Notes under the pieces: model-generated
Told to the model about the DNA's origin: nothing
The model's input: the letters and a program-made list of their open reading frames with translations, nothing else
The model's database searches: none
Translations under genes and position numbers: made by a program
Source of the DNA: Acididesulfobacillus acetoxydans
GTDB lineage: Bacteria; Bacillota; Desulfitobacteriia; Desulfitobacteriales; Desulfitobacteriaceae
NCBI RefSeq assembly: GCF_900016645.1
Contig: NZ_CDGJ01000036.1
Direction: 5' to 3' (one strand)
Length of the DNA stretch: 64,000 bases
In this document: positions 15,192-24,084 of the stretch, in pieces
Layout of the letters: each line of letters starts with the position of its first letter
How positions within the stretch are numbered: position 1 is the first letter of the stretch

Positions 15192-16148
15192 ATGCCAGAG
15201 AAAAAATCACAAAGATGGGCTTGGCTGAGGGCCCAGGAAACAGGTTTGGCTATTCCTCTCGTGCTTCTTATCTGCATAATCGGTTTGGTTAATCCTTTGT
15301 TTTTTGATCCGCAAAATATCATTGATGTTCTGCGCAATACATCTTTCATGTTTATCGTGGCAGCCGCTATGACCTTTGTTTTGATTGCCGCCGGACTGGA
15401 CCTTTCTGTCGGGTCTGTGATCGCCTTCGGGGGCATCGTGGGATCAATGGTTCTCGCGGCTGGGGCGCCGATTTTCTTGGGGATCCTTGCCGGTGTGCTG
15501 ACGGGGGCGGGGATCGGTTTTATTAACGGTTTTGTGGTCGTAAAATTCGGGATTCCACCGCTAATCGTCACTTTGGGTATGATGTATGCCGGTCAGGGTG
15601 CGGTTCTGGTCGTAACCAGGGGAACTCCCGTCTATCCGCTGCCAGCCGCCTTTAATGCAATCGGTCAGGGAAATCTCGCCGGTATACCGTACGTGGTTCT
15701 GATAGCCGCCGTGGTCGGCATCGTGGCACATATTGTTTTAACTCGGACGACTTATGGCCGGATGGTCTTTGCCACGGGAGGAAATGCCGAGACATCGCGC
15801 CTTTCAGGAATTAATGTAAACTTTGTCAATCTTACGGTGTATATTCTCACGGGGATGGCAGCGGCCTTCGTCGGGATGCTCATGGCTTCCCGCCTAGCCT
15901 CGGCCCAGCCCGGTGCCGGTGCCGGTTGGGAACTGCAGGTCATCGCCGCAGTCATCATCGGGGGAACCAGTATGTTTGGGGGTTCCGGCAGCATTTTGGG
16001 GTCTCTCCTCGGGGTTCTCTTTATGAACGTAGTTTCCACCGGAATGATTATGATGCGCATCTCAGCCTATTGGCAGAATCTTGTCGTGGGAGTCATTATT
16101 GTCGTTGCGGTTGGTATCGACCAATATCGCCGGCGCAAAGTGGCTTGA
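15192..16148 (+). CDS. ABC importer permease, ribose/CUT2 type
   Basis: A 318-aa RbsC-like permease with 8-10 hydrophobic segments and the family signature AAGLDLSVGSVIAF (residues about 61-74), GINVN and GGTSMFGGSGS. ATG 15192 (MPEKKSQRW) follows GGAGAAAAAG. Longer in-frame readings run back into the preceding gene without a ribosome binding site. It forms the membrane channel for the ATPase at 16181 and the binding protein at 17803. CUT2 systems import monosaccharides, nucleosides or autoinducer-like molecules. Confidence 0.92.
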   Translation: MPEKKSQRWAWLRAQETGLAIPLVLLICIIGLVNPLFFDPQNIIDVLRNTSFMFIVAAAMTFVLIAAGLDLSVGSVIAFGGIVGSMVLAAGAPIFLGILAGVLTGAGIGFINGFVVVKFGIPPLIVTLGMMYAGQGAVLVVTRGTPVYPLPAAFNAIGQGNLAGIPYVVLIAAVVGIVAHIVLTRTTYGRMVFATGGNAETSRLSGINVNFVNLTVYILTGMAAAFVGMLMASRLASAQPGAGAGWELQVIAAVIIGGTSMFGGSGSILGSLLGVLFMNVVSTGMIMMRISAYWQNLVVGVIIVVAVGIDQYRRRKVA

Positions 16149-16180
16149 CGGGGATCATCGGAGTGGGGAGGAGAAGCTTT

Positions 16181-17710
16181 ATGGTAACCGCTGACAAGAT
16201 ATTGCTTATGCAGAATATCAGGAAAGAATTCTTCAGCGTACCGGTCCTCAAGAACGTGACCTTGGAACTGGCCAAAGGTGAAATTTTGGGTCTGGTCGGG
16301 GAAAATGGGGCCGGAAAATCCACCCTGATGAAAATACTGAGCGGTGCTTACAGCTGTGATAGTTACCACGGTGAAATCATTGTGGACGATGTGCCGAGGC
16401 GCTTTCATAGTACGAGCGATTCGGAAGCGTCGGGTATCGAGATGATCTACCAGGAGATCAGCTTGCATCTTGATCTGACTGTGGCGGAGAATATTTTCCT
16501 GGGTCGCCTGCCGCGAAAAAGACGAGGCTGGGTTGACCGGAAAGAACTCCATACTCAAGCCGCTCAAGCGCTGGAACTCGTTCGGCTTGATCTTGACACT
16601 CATAGGCGGGTGCGAAGTTTAAGCACCAGTCAACAGCAATTGTTGTCCATCGCCAAGGCTATGGTCCGCCGGCCGAAAATACTGGTGTTGGACGAGCCCA
16701 CGTCAGCCCTGACGGAATCCGAAGCGGAGACCTTGCTTTCGTTACTGCGTGGACTCCGGGACAAGGGCATCGCCTGCATCTATATTTCGCACAAACTTGA
16801 CGAGGTTTTTAAGATCGTGGATCGCATAACGGTAATGCGGGATGGGACTATCGTTGCCAATTACAGACACGGAGAGATCATGGCGGAAAAAGTAGTTGAG
16901 GATATGGTAGGGCGTAAAATTGAAAACATGTACCCAAAATGCCAAGTCGAAAAAGGAAAAGAAGTCCTGCGGGTTAGAAATTTGACTGTCCCACATCCTC
17001 TGTCGGCGCAGAAAAACATCATTGAAGGCGTTAGCTTTAATCTGCACCGGGGTGAAGTGCTCGGTTTAGCCGGTCTGGTCGGTTCCGGACGCAGCGAGTT
17101 GGTCAACGCCATTTTTGGGGCGATACCCACGCGGGGGAAACCGGAAATCTATATTGAAGGACAGTTGGTGCGGATATCCCGAGCGCTCGACGCGATCGAA
17201 GCGGGGATTGGATTGGTAACCGAAGATCGACGTAAATCCGGTTTTGTCGGAACACTGCGAGTCGACAAAAATATATCCCTGGCTAGCTTAAAACGTTTTT
17301 CAAAAGAAGGGTTTATCAAACGAAAACAGGAACTCAGCGAGGTACAGGGTTATGTGGAGAAACTTCGCATTAAAGTGCAAAGGGTGGATGATAGTGTTCT
17401 GACTTTGAGCGGGGGCAATCAGCAGAAAGTGGTGTTGGCGAAATGGTTAATGCGTGAGGTCAAAGTCCTCATACTAGATGAACCCACCCGGGGTATTGAT
17501 GTCGGGGCTAAAGTAGAAATATACAATCTAATCAACGAACTTGCCCAAAAAGGTGTGGGGGTCATTATGATTTCTTCGGAATTGCCTGAGCTTATCTCTA
17601 TTTGCGATCGTTTTCTTGTGCTGGCCAAGGGACGGATTCAGGATGAGTTTGACCAGGCCCAAGCCAGCCAGGAGAGGATAATGAAAGCCGCCACGGGACT
17701 GACGCGTTGA
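16181..17710 (+). CDS. ABC importer ATPase, ribose/CUT2 type (two nucleotide-binding domains)
   Basis: A 509-aa RbsA-like fused ATPase. Domain 1 has Walker A GENGAGKST (40-48), signature LSTSQQQ, and Walker B ILVLDEPTSAL. Domain 2 has the degenerate Walker A GLVGSGRSE expected in CUT2 ATPases, signature LSGGNQQK, and Walker B LILDEPTRGIDVG. ATG 16181 lies behind GGGGAGGAG, 32 nt after the permease stop. It energises uptake through the permease at 15192. Confidence 0.94.
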   Translation: MVTADKILLMQNIRKEFFSVPVLKNVTLELAKGEILGLVGENGAGKSTLMKILSGAYSCDSYHGEIIVDDVPRRFHSTSDSEASGIEMIYQEISLHLDLTVAENIFLGRLPRKRRGWVDRKELHTQAAQALELVRLDLDTHRRVRSLSTSQQQLLSIAKAMVRRPKILVLDEPTSALTESEAETLLSLLRGLRDKGIACIYISHKLDEVFKIVDRITVMRDGTIVANYRHGEIMAEKVVEDMVGRKIENMYPKCQVEKGKEVLRVRNLTVPHPLSAQKNIIEGVSFNLHRGEVLGLAGLVGSGRSELVNAIFGAIPTRGKPEIYIEGQLVRISRALDAIEAGIGLVTEDRRKSGFVGTLRVDKNISLASLKRFSKEGFIKRKQELSEVQGYVEKLRIKVQRVDDSVLTLSGGNQQKVVLAKWLMREVKVLILDEPTRGIDVGAKVEIYNLINELAQKGVGVIMISSELPELISICDRFLVLAKGRIQDEFDQAQASQERIMKAATGLTR

Positions 17711-17802
17711 GAAAGGGGGAGGGCCAAAGACGAATCACACAGGGGGATTTGGAGAAGATGTTTTTCGCTGACCCGTAAGAAAAAGCTAAAGGAGAGAGAA
17801 CG

Positions 17803-18795
17803 ATGAAAAAATGGACAAAACCAGTTGCTTTACTCGTAACGATTGCCATGGTCGTCCTGGTCGGCTTGGTGGGCTGTGGAACCCCGAGCTCATCCGGGAA
17901 TAAAGCGAGTGTGAAACCTTTGCACTTTGTTTTCGTTACACCTTTGATTGGGCACCCGATTTGGCTTAAGGCGAAGAAAGGTTTTGACGACGCGGCTAAG
18001 AAGTACGACTTTACGGGGGACTGGGTCGGACCCCAGGGAATCGATGCTAACGCCATGATCCAACAGATTGAAAATGCTATAGCCATGAAAGCGGATGGGA
18101 TTATTACGATGGCTTTGAACCCGCAAGCGTTTCAACCCGTTCTGGAAAAGGCCTCCAAAGCCGGCATTCCGGTGGTGCTGGTAAACTCCGACGCACCGAA
18201 TGCGCCGCGATTGGCCTATGTGGGGACAAATAATGCTAACCTCGGTACGGCGGGGGCCAAAGAAATTTTGAAGAAGCTCAATGGCACGCCGGCAAACGTG
18301 ATCATCATGCAGAGTACTATGGACGCCACGGTCGCCAATCAAATGGCCGAAGCCTACATTAAGGAATTGAAAACTGTGCCGAGCACAAAGATTTTAGCGC
18401 GCGTTCCGGATAATAGTGATATGATGACGGCGGTACAGAAGTTTGAAAACCTGCTGAGAACTTACCCGCAAACCAATGTAATCATCGGTGTGGCGGCGGA
18501 AGTGGCTCCGGCGGCGGCAAAGGTTGTCAACGAGATGGGATTAAAAGGAAAGGTCCTAATCATGGGTATTGATGACATGCAGCAGACCACGGACGCCATT
18601 AAGAGCGGAACGGTTTATGGAAGTGAAGTGCAGAACTTTTATCGTATGGGTTACCAGGCATCACAGGTCCTAGTTAACTACATTAGGGATGGGAAAAAAC
18701 CTACCTCTCCGATCATTGATTCGGGGACAGTTTTTGTCGATAAGAACAACCTTGACACCTATGCTAACCAGATGAAGGATTGGCTCAAGCAGTGA
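17803..18795 (+). CDS. Sugar-type ABC substrate-binding lipoprotein
   Basis: A 330-aa periplasmic-binding-protein type 1 (RbsB-like) lipoprotein: positively charged MKKWTKP, a hydrophobic segment, and lipobox LVGCG (Cys about 25), which anchors it to the membrane. A Ser/Gly/Asn linker follows, then the two-lobed binding fold (VFVTPLIGHPIW, ALNPQAF, VLVNSDAPNA, MGIDDM). AAAGGAGAG precedes ATG 17803. The ligand is not deducible; the neighbours suggest a methylated sugar or polyol. Confidence 0.9.
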   Translation: MKKWTKPVALLVTIAMVVLVGLVGCGTPSSSGNKASVKPLHFVFVTPLIGHPIWLKAKKGFDDAAKKYDFTGDWVGPQGIDANAMIQQIENAIAMKADGIITMALNPQAFQPVLEKASKAGIPVVLVNSDAPNAPRLAYVGTNNANLGTAGAKEILKKLNGTPANVIIMQSTMDATVANQMAEAYIKELKTVPSTKILARVPDNSDMMTAVQKFENLLRTYPQTNVIIGVAAEVAPAAAKVVNEMGLKGKVLIMGIDDMQQTTDAIKSGTVYGSEVQNFYRMGYQASQVLVNYIRDGKKPTSPIIDSGTVFVDKNNLDTYANQMKDWLKQ

Positions 18796-18810
18796 GAACG
18801 AAGTATCCCG

Positions 18811-18842
18811 AGCAGCTGCGGCTATTGCCGGTCGCAGCTGCT
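18811..18842 (+). other. Perfect 10-bp mRNA hairpin after the binding-protein gene
   Basis: AGCAGCTGCG (18811-18820) and CGCAGCTGCT (18833-18842) with a 12-nt loop and no U-tract. This is the kind of 3' stabilising hairpin often found after highly expressed binding-protein genes in ABC operons. Confidence 0.65.
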
Positions 18843-18940
18843 GACTGGTGGCGACGGTGAAGAGAAGTAGAATTGAGCAGATGAATATTAAAAGTTAAGC
18901 AGAAGAAGGTAAGGTAGGCGACAATGCGGAGGTGACGTTA

Positions 18941-20068
18941 GTGAACTCAAGGGAACGGGTTAAACTTGCTTTAGCCCATAAAGAGGCTGACCGGGTGCCC
19001 ATCGATAACGGCGGCATTGTCTCCGGAATGCACGAGGCGGCCTACGTTAAATTAACACAATTTCTCGGTGTCGACGCGAAAGTCTCGCTGTATGATCCTA
19101 TCCAGAGGCTGGCAAGCGTCGAGGAGCCAATCCTGAAACGGTTGCATGTAGATACCCGCTATCTTTATGCGCAGGCCGGAGCGGGTTGGAACTATCAAGA
19201 AGATGAAGAGGGCTTCTGGTATGATGAGTGGGGCGTGAAGCATCATCACGTCGGTTATTACGCCGATTCGGTCGAACATCCGCTGGCCGGAATGACTCTT
19301 AAAGACCTGAAAGCGTACAAATTTCCTGATCCTCAGGATCCGGCACGTTTCGCTGGACTAAAAGAAAAAGCCCTGGAATTGTACGAGAAAACAGAGTATG
19401 CTTTGGTCGGTGGCACCATTGGCGCTCTGTATGCTCCGGCTTGGGACTTGCGAGGGTATGAGCAGTTTATGTTCGACACGGCGGCAGACCCTGCCTTTGC
19501 CAACTACTTGCTCGATAAATTGCTCGATTGGTGGCTGGGGTTCTATGAAAGCTATCTTGATGCGATCGGGGATAAAATCGAGTACCTTTGGACAGGTGAT
19601 GACTGGGGGCAGCAATCGGGCCCCCTTATCAGCCCGGTTTCCTTCCGTGAGACGGTAAAGCCGCGTTTTGCCAAGCTGCATCAGTTTATTAAGAGTAAAA
19701 CAAAGGCCAAAATCGCTTACCACAGTTGCGGCTCAGTGTATTGGGCTTTGCAGGATTTTGCGGAAATGGGCGTGGATATAATCCAACCTTTGCAGCCCTC
19801 GGCCGCCGAGATGGATGACTCGGAGCGAATTAAGCGTAATTTCGGCGACATTCTGGTCTTACACGGGGGTACGAATAACCAGGGAACGTTCCACCTTAAC
19901 ACTGAGGCGGTGATTGCGGACGCCAAACGCAGAGTTGCCGCTCTTGCCCCGGGTGGCGGTTACATTTTTTCCTCTGGCCACAATATTCAACCCAACTGTC
20001 CGCCGGAAAATATTTTGGCCTTGTTTGACACCGGGTATGAATCTGGACGCTATCCCATAGGGGGCTAA
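18941..20068 (+). CDS. UROD-type methyltransferase, second copy
   Basis: A 375-aa UROD-superfamily protein, only distantly like the one at 13994. It opens NSRERVKLALAHKEADRVPID and has zinc-ligand candidates H-x-C in AYHSCGS, then GH...NC near the C-terminus. These are ligand patterns of corrinoid-linked methyltransferases rather than of HemE. GTG 18941 is chosen because GGAGGTGA sits six bases upstream; GTG 18932 lies on that site. It is followed at 8 nt by the LacI-type regulator. It could be the substrate-side demethylase while 13994 is the acceptor-side enzyme, or the reverse. Confidence 0.8.
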   Translation: MNSRERVKLALAHKEADRVPIDNGGIVSGMHEAAYVKLTQFLGVDAKVSLYDPIQRLASVEEPILKRLHVDTRYLYAQAGAGWNYQEDEEGFWYDEWGVKHHHVGYYADSVEHPLAGMTLKDLKAYKFPDPQDPARFAGLKEKALELYEKTEYALVGGTIGALYAPAWDLRGYEQFMFDTAADPAFANYLLDKLLDWWLGFYESYLDAIGDKIEYLWTGDDWGQQSGPLISPVSFRETVKPRFAKLHQFIKSKTKAKIAYHSCGSVYWALQDFAEMGVDIIQPLQPSAAEMDDSERIKRNFGDILVLHGGTNNQGTFHLNTEAVIADAKRRVAALAPGGGYIFSSGHNIQPNCPPENILALFDTGYESGRYPIGG

Positions 20069-20076
20069 ACCTAGCG

Positions 20077-21117
20077 ATGAAAGTGAACCTCAAAGATGTA
20101 GCCAGACTGGCCGGAGTTTCTGTCGCTACAGCCAGCCTGGCACTGAACAACAAGGGAGCCAGTAAAGAGACGGTCGAGCGGGTGACGGCGGCGGCCCGGA
20201 AACTAAACTACGTGCAAAATTCGCTTGGCCGCAGTCTCATCACCGGACGCAGCTGCACGATTGCCCTTTATATTCTTAACGACAGGGATAACCCGGATTT
20301 AACGGGAGAATGCACCTATTTCTATCCGTTTATGCGTGGAATTTTAGGTGAGGCAGAGAAGGCGGGCTATGCGCTTAGCTTTGCGGTCAAGCTCTGGGAC
20401 GAAGTCGAAAAGAATAGCGTGCTTGGGCAAAGCGCGCAAAACAAGTCGTGTGACGGGATGATTATTGTTCCTCAATATACCCATCCTTACAGTTTTCTGC
20501 CGGATTTGGAGCGGCTGAAATTCCCGTATGTGCTGGTGAATCCTTCGGCCTCTTTTGATAAAGGGAAGACCGTTTCTCTCGATAATTACACCGGTGCGGC
20601 GAAGGCGACGAAACACCTGCTCGAATCGGGGTGCAAAAAACCGGCTTATATTAACGGCTCGGAAAACCACTTTGACGCCGTACGGCGCAGACAGGCTTTC
20701 TTGGACGTGACGAGCGCGGCCGGCATCAAAGTAGAAGAGAGTGCCCTGGTTAATGGCAATTTTACAACCCGGAGCGGAACGGAAGCGATGCAGGAACTGC
20801 TGAGACGCGGTACGGCATTTGACGGGATATTCTGCGCCAATGACTACATGGCCGCCGGGGCCATGAATGTTCTCTTGGAGTCAGGTTACAGAATTCCGGA
20901 GGACGTTCAAATCGTTGGCTTTGATGATACGGAGATTGCTCGCTCTATGCGGCCCAGGCTGACAACGGTGTACAATCCAACCTTTCAAATAGGTGCCCAA
21001 GCCATGCGGCGTCTGTTGTCCTATATTGAAGACCCAAACCATCGGGCTTCCGAAAAAGTCTTCGCTGCGGAACTGGTCGTTCGGGATTCGACGCGGGGGA
21101 CGGACAAACTTGGCTGA
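20077..21117 (+). CDS. LacI-family transcriptional regulator
   Basis: A 346-aa protein with N-terminal LacI helix-turn-helix LKDVARLAGVSVATASLALN (residues 4-23) and hinge LNYVQNSLGRSL, then a periplasmic-binding-like effector domain (GFDDTEIARSMRPRLTTV near the C-terminus). It ends the importer/methyltransferase operon, so the effector is probably the imported compound or a product. Candidate operators are the AAAACGTTTT palindromes at 13871 and 13963. Its ribosome binding site is weak, suggesting coupling to the gene in front. Confidence 0.92.
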   Translation: MKVNLKDVARLAGVSVATASLALNNKGASKETVERVTAAARKLNYVQNSLGRSLITGRSCTIALYILNDRDNPDLTGECTYFYPFMRGILGEAEKAGYALSFAVKLWDEVEKNSVLGQSAQNKSCDGMIIVPQYTHPYSFLPDLERLKFPYVLVNPSASFDKGKTVSLDNYTGAAKATKHLLESGCKKPAYINGSENHFDAVRRRQAFLDVTSAAGIKVEESALVNGNFTTRSGTEAMQELLRRGTAFDGIFCANDYMAAGAMNVLLESGYRIPEDVQIVGFDDTEIARSMRPRLTTVYNPTFQIGAQAMRRLLSYIEDPNHRASEKVFAAELVVRDSTRGTDKLG

Positions 21118-21376
21118 GGCAAGCGGCTCTTTTTCAGCGCTCTTGCGGATTACGCCGAGGTAACAAATATGCTTGCGAAAAAGGTTCCACATCAGTTAAA
21201 CACCATAGCTGGTGGATTCTCACGAGAATGTCAGCAGGGCACTCAAACCGTTAAAACCCTTGTTGGACGTCGCGGCGCCTATCATGCGCCGCTTACGGAG
21301 TGCGGAAAGTCTGTCTGGCAATTGTAGTCGGGAAAAGAAACTTAAAGTGGAAAAGAAACGAGGAGGCAGACAAAAG

Positions 21377-22006
21377 ATGCTGCGAGAGGAAATAAGAGAA
21401 CATGTCATTCTCGGCCATGCAACCGAAACGGAGACGGGGGTACAGGAACTGTTGACCGCCCAAGTGAGTGTGGACGAAATCATCCAGCAAGTCTTGGTTC
21501 CGGCCATGGCGGTGGTGGGTGAGAAGTTTAGGCGAAACGAAATTTTCGTACCAGAAATGCTCATCGCTGCCCGGGCGATGCAGGCCGGTTTAGCCGTATT
21601 GGAACCTCTGATTTTGCAGACGGGCCGTCAATATATGGGGAGAGTCGTCATCGGTACGGTCAAAGGCGATTTGCATGACATCGGCAAGAAGTTAGTGGCG
21701 ACTATGCTTCAAGGAGCCGGTTGGGAAGTCATTGATCTCGGTGTGGATGTTGCTCCGGAAAAGTTCCTTCAGGCGGTCAAAGAACACAAACCGGAGGTAG
21801 TCGGCTTATCGGCTCTTTTGACGACCACTATGCCCAACATGAAAGCGACCATAGAGCTATTGAAAGAGGAAGGGGTCCGGGATCAGGTGCATGTTATGGT
21901 GGGCGGTGCGCCGGTGACAGAGAAGTTTGCTAAGGAAGTCGGGGCCGACGGCTTTGCGGCTGACGCCGGCGAAGCGGTGGAAAAGTGTGCGGCATTTGTC
22001 GTCTGA
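21377..22006 (+). CDS. Corrinoid (B12-binding) protein, MtbC/MttC type
   Basis: A 209-aa two-domain corrinoid protein. A helical cap domain is followed by the cobalamin-binding Rossmann domain with the base-off histidine motif D-L-H-D-I-G-K (residues about 98-104), GLSALLTTTM, and VMVGGAPVT. It carries the methyl group between substrate methyltransferase and acceptor methyltransferase. ATG 21377 follows AGGAGGCAG; an earlier in-frame ATG at 21212 would add 55 unrelated residues. It is placed 260 nt behind the LacI gene, and two terminators follow, so it closes this transcription unit. Confidence 0.92.
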   Translation: MLREEIREHVILGHATETETGVQELLTAQVSVDEIIQQVLVPAMAVVGEKFRRNEIFVPEMLIAARAMQAGLAVLEPLILQTGRQYMGRVVIGTVKGDLHDIGKKLVATMLQGAGWEVIDLGVDVAPEKFLQAVKEHKPEVVGLSALLTTTMPNMKATIELLKEEGVRDQVHVMVGGAPVTEKFAKEVGADGFAADAGEAVEKCAAFVV

Positions 22007-22061
22007 AATTTCCACGGCAACTTCAGTCGCGGCGGTACTGAAATTCGTCCTTGATATGTTG

Positions 22062-22098
22062 AAAAAGCTGCCCGCCCTCACAAAGCAGCTGCTTTTTC
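22062..22098 (+). terminator. Intrinsic terminator candidate
   Basis: AAAAAGC (22063-22069) pairs with GCTTTTT (about 22090-22096), with inner TGC/GCA pairs, and ends in a T-run. It is the first of two tandem stops after the corrinoid gene. Confidence 0.55.
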
Positions 22099-22148
22099 GT
22101 CGTTTGCCCTACCAAGAGAGCCGCATATTCTGCGGTTTTCGCTGTACC

Positions 22149-22190
22149 GGGAGCTCGGGATATTGACAGTATCTCGTGCTCCCTTTGTTT
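22149..22190 (+). terminator. Strong intrinsic terminator
   Basis: GGGAGC-T-CGGGATA (22149-22162) pairs with TATCTCG-T-GCTCCC (22170-22183), one T-T mismatch and one G-U, 7-nt loop, followed by TTTGTTT. It isolates the next, sigma-54-driven unit from read-through. Confidence 0.8.
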
Positions 22191-22294
22191 GTGTGATACC
22201 GCGAAATCGGGTGCATAGCAAGAATGGAAGGTGGTCGAAGTATAACTATGACAGAGTTAAAAGTGAGGAGCGGTGGCGCTTCTTGGAATCGCTG

Positions 22295-22397
22295 TCTCGC
22301 AACAGAGATTTGTCTCACAAATGAGAAGGGGCAGCGATAGGGTGAGAGTCCTTTGATGTTATTCTTCATACGGCTTAATCCCATCTCAAGATTGAGA
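22295..22397 (+). promoter_or_regulatory. Three TCTCA-N4-TGAGA dyads: candidate enhancer sites for a sigma-54 activator
   Basis: TCTCACAAATGAGA (22313-22326) and TCTCAAGATTGAGA (22384-22397) share the same 5-4-5 dyad. TCTCGCAACAGAGA (22295-22308) is a degenerate third copy. Relative to the start inferred from the -24/-12 promoter they centre near -200, -182 and -110, a normal range for upstream activator sites. A 7-bp inverted repeat ATCGCTG/CAGCGAT (22288-22294, 22332-22338) brackets the first two. Confidence 0.6.
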
Positions 22398-22474
22398 CGG
22401 AGTAGTTTGTCAGATGAGTTTCCCGTTCAATCGGGAGTACCGGTAGCGGGGAATAGCGTGGTTTGAATTCAGTG

Positions 22475-22492
22475 TTGGCATGCGACTTGCAT
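22475..22492 (+). promoter_or_regulatory. Sigma-54 (-24/-12) promoter
   Basis: TTGGCATGCGACTTGCAT matches the RpoN consensus TGGCAyr-N4-TTGCa with the exact GG-N10-GC spacing (GG 22477-22478, GC 22489-22490). It drives the mttB-like operon starting at 22623 and needs an AAA+ activator. Two such activators are encoded at 52252 and 54030. Confidence 0.88.
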
Positions 22493-22622
22493 AGAATAAA
22501 TGTGTAACTTAAATGCGGATAGTTCCGGGTCGAAGGGTGCGCCCAAAGTGAAGAATCTTCCCGGTCAAGTGTTGATTGCCGCGAAGTGAATGTGATCTCG
22601 GAAGAAGGAAGGAGATGCAGAG

Positions 22623-24068
22623 ATGTTCATGGGAGGAAATGAGGGCGGTTCCTATCGGCCTCTGACTCAACAAGAGATTGAAATGCTGCATAAAGCCTCC
22701 ATGCTGGTTTTTGAAGAGGTGGGAATGGAAGTTCACAGCCGGAGGGCTCTGGAGATCTTTGCCGCAGCCGGGGCTGAAGTGGACTTTCCCAACCGGCGTG
22801 TGCGCGCGGACGAGTCCTGGGTCATGAATCTGGTCAAAAAGGCCCCCTCCCAAGTTAAACTCTGTGGCCGGGAAGAAAAACATGACTTGGCCCTCGGCGG
22901 CAAAAAAGTCTATTTGGGTACAGGCGGAACGGCGCTCAATGTACTTGATTTGGAAAGCGGCCGGCGCCGGGCAAGCACACTGGCGGATGTGCGCCGGACC
23001 GCCCGGTTAGTGGATGCGCTGGAGAATATTCACTTCTTCGTTTTGCCGGTTTACCCTTCCGATCTGGCCAAAGAAAACGTGGATGTCAACCGGTTTTTTG
23101 CCGGTATGAGTCATACCGGTAAGCATGTGATGGGCGGGGTCTACACCCAGGAGGGGGTGCGCAAGGTGATCCGTATGGCTGAGGCGATAGCCGGAGGCAA
23201 AGAGGCTTTGCGCCGCCGCCCGTTCATCTCCATGATCACCAATATCATGAGCCCGCTCAAAATGGACGGTACTTATACGGACTTAATGCTGACCGTGATG
23301 GAAGAAGGGATTCCCCTGGCTACGCCGCCGGCACCCATTGCCGGGGCGACTTCGCCGGTTACTTTGGCCGGCACCATGGTCCAGCTCAATGTTGAGGCGC
23401 TCAGCGGGCTTTTGTTGGCACAATTAGTCAATCCGGGCATGCCTGTCTTGTACAGCGCCGTGCCCACGACCGCCGACATGCGGACGATGGGATTTTTATT
23501 CGGCGCCGTGGAAAACGGAATAATGAATGCCGCGGCGGCCCAGTTAGCCCAGTATTATCATTTGCCTCTCTATGCCACGGCAGGGGTGACGGAGGCCAAA
23601 ATCCCGGATGTCCAATCCGGGTATGAAAAGATGAGTACCTCGCTTTTGGTGGCTCTGGCTGGGGGCAATTACATCCATGATGCAGCCGGGTTGCTCGAAT
23701 CCGGGTTAACGGTTGCTTATGAACAATATGTACTCGACGACGAGATTAACGGCATGGTTGTTCGAGCGGTAAGGGGGATGGAAGTCGACAAGGAGACACT
23801 GTCCTTGGACGTGATCAAGCGGGTGGGTCCCGGCGGCAACTATATTGTGGATGACCAGACCTATCAATACATGCGCACGGAGTTTTTCTTACCCAATGTG
23901 GCAGACCGTTCGCCAAGGGCCTTGTGGGAGAGCAATGGTGGGTTGGACGGGCGGGAAAAGGCGCGCCGGATTGCCCGGAAGCTTCTGGCGGAACATGAGG
24001 TAAGCCCAATTGATCAGGCCGTGGTGACCGCTCTGCAAACCGAGATGCCGGAATTAATTGTAGACTGA
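22623..24068 (+). CDS. MttB-family methyltransferase, non-pyrrolysine (481 aa)
   Basis: Full-length member of the trimethylamine-methyltransferase superfamily, with LGTGGTALNVLDLESG, DVNRFFAGM, GATSPVTLAGTMVQLN and NYIHDAAGLLESG. There is no in-frame TAG, so it is a pyrrolysine-free homologue like the glycine betaine (MtgB), proline betaine and carnitine methyltransferases. It would move an N-methyl group from a quaternary amine to the corrinoid protein encoded at 26069. ATG 22623 follows GGAAGGAG by about 9 nt. It is the first gene after the sigma-54 promoter. The substrate cannot be read from sequence. Confidence 0.9.
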   Translation: MFMGGNEGGSYRPLTQQEIEMLHKASMLVFEEVGMEVHSRRALEIFAAAGAEVDFPNRRVRADESWVMNLVKKAPSQVKLCGREEKHDLALGGKKVYLGTGGTALNVLDLESGRRRASTLADVRRTARLVDALENIHFFVLPVYPSDLAKENVDVNRFFAGMSHTGKHVMGGVYTQEGVRKVIRMAEAIAGGKEALRRRPFISMITNIMSPLKMDGTYTDLMLTVMEEGIPLATPPAPIAGATSPVTLAGTMVQLNVEALSGLLLAQLVNPGMPVLYSAVPTTADMRTMGFLFGAVENGIMNAAAAQLAQYYHLPLYATAGVTEAKIPDVQSGYEKMSTSLLVALAGGNYIHDAAGLLESGLTVAYEQYVLDDEINGMVVRAVRGMEVDKETLSLDVIKRVGPGGNYIVDDQTYQYMRTEFFLPNVADRSPRALWESNGGLDGREKARRIARKLLAEHEVSPIDQAVVTALQTEMPELIVD

Positions 24069-24084
24069 GAATGGAGCGAAAAGT

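Noticed and set aside
17290..17299. AAAACGTTTT as a third LacI operator
   Set aside because: It lies inside the ATPase coding region; the same 10-mer also occurs at 46811 in an unrelated gene, so it is probably codon-driven.
22288..22338. A cobalamin or other known riboswitch in the 22200-22440 stem-rich region
   Set aside because: I could not match any known aptamer core, the region lies upstream of the mapped -24/-12 promoter, and repeated dyads fit enhancer sites better.
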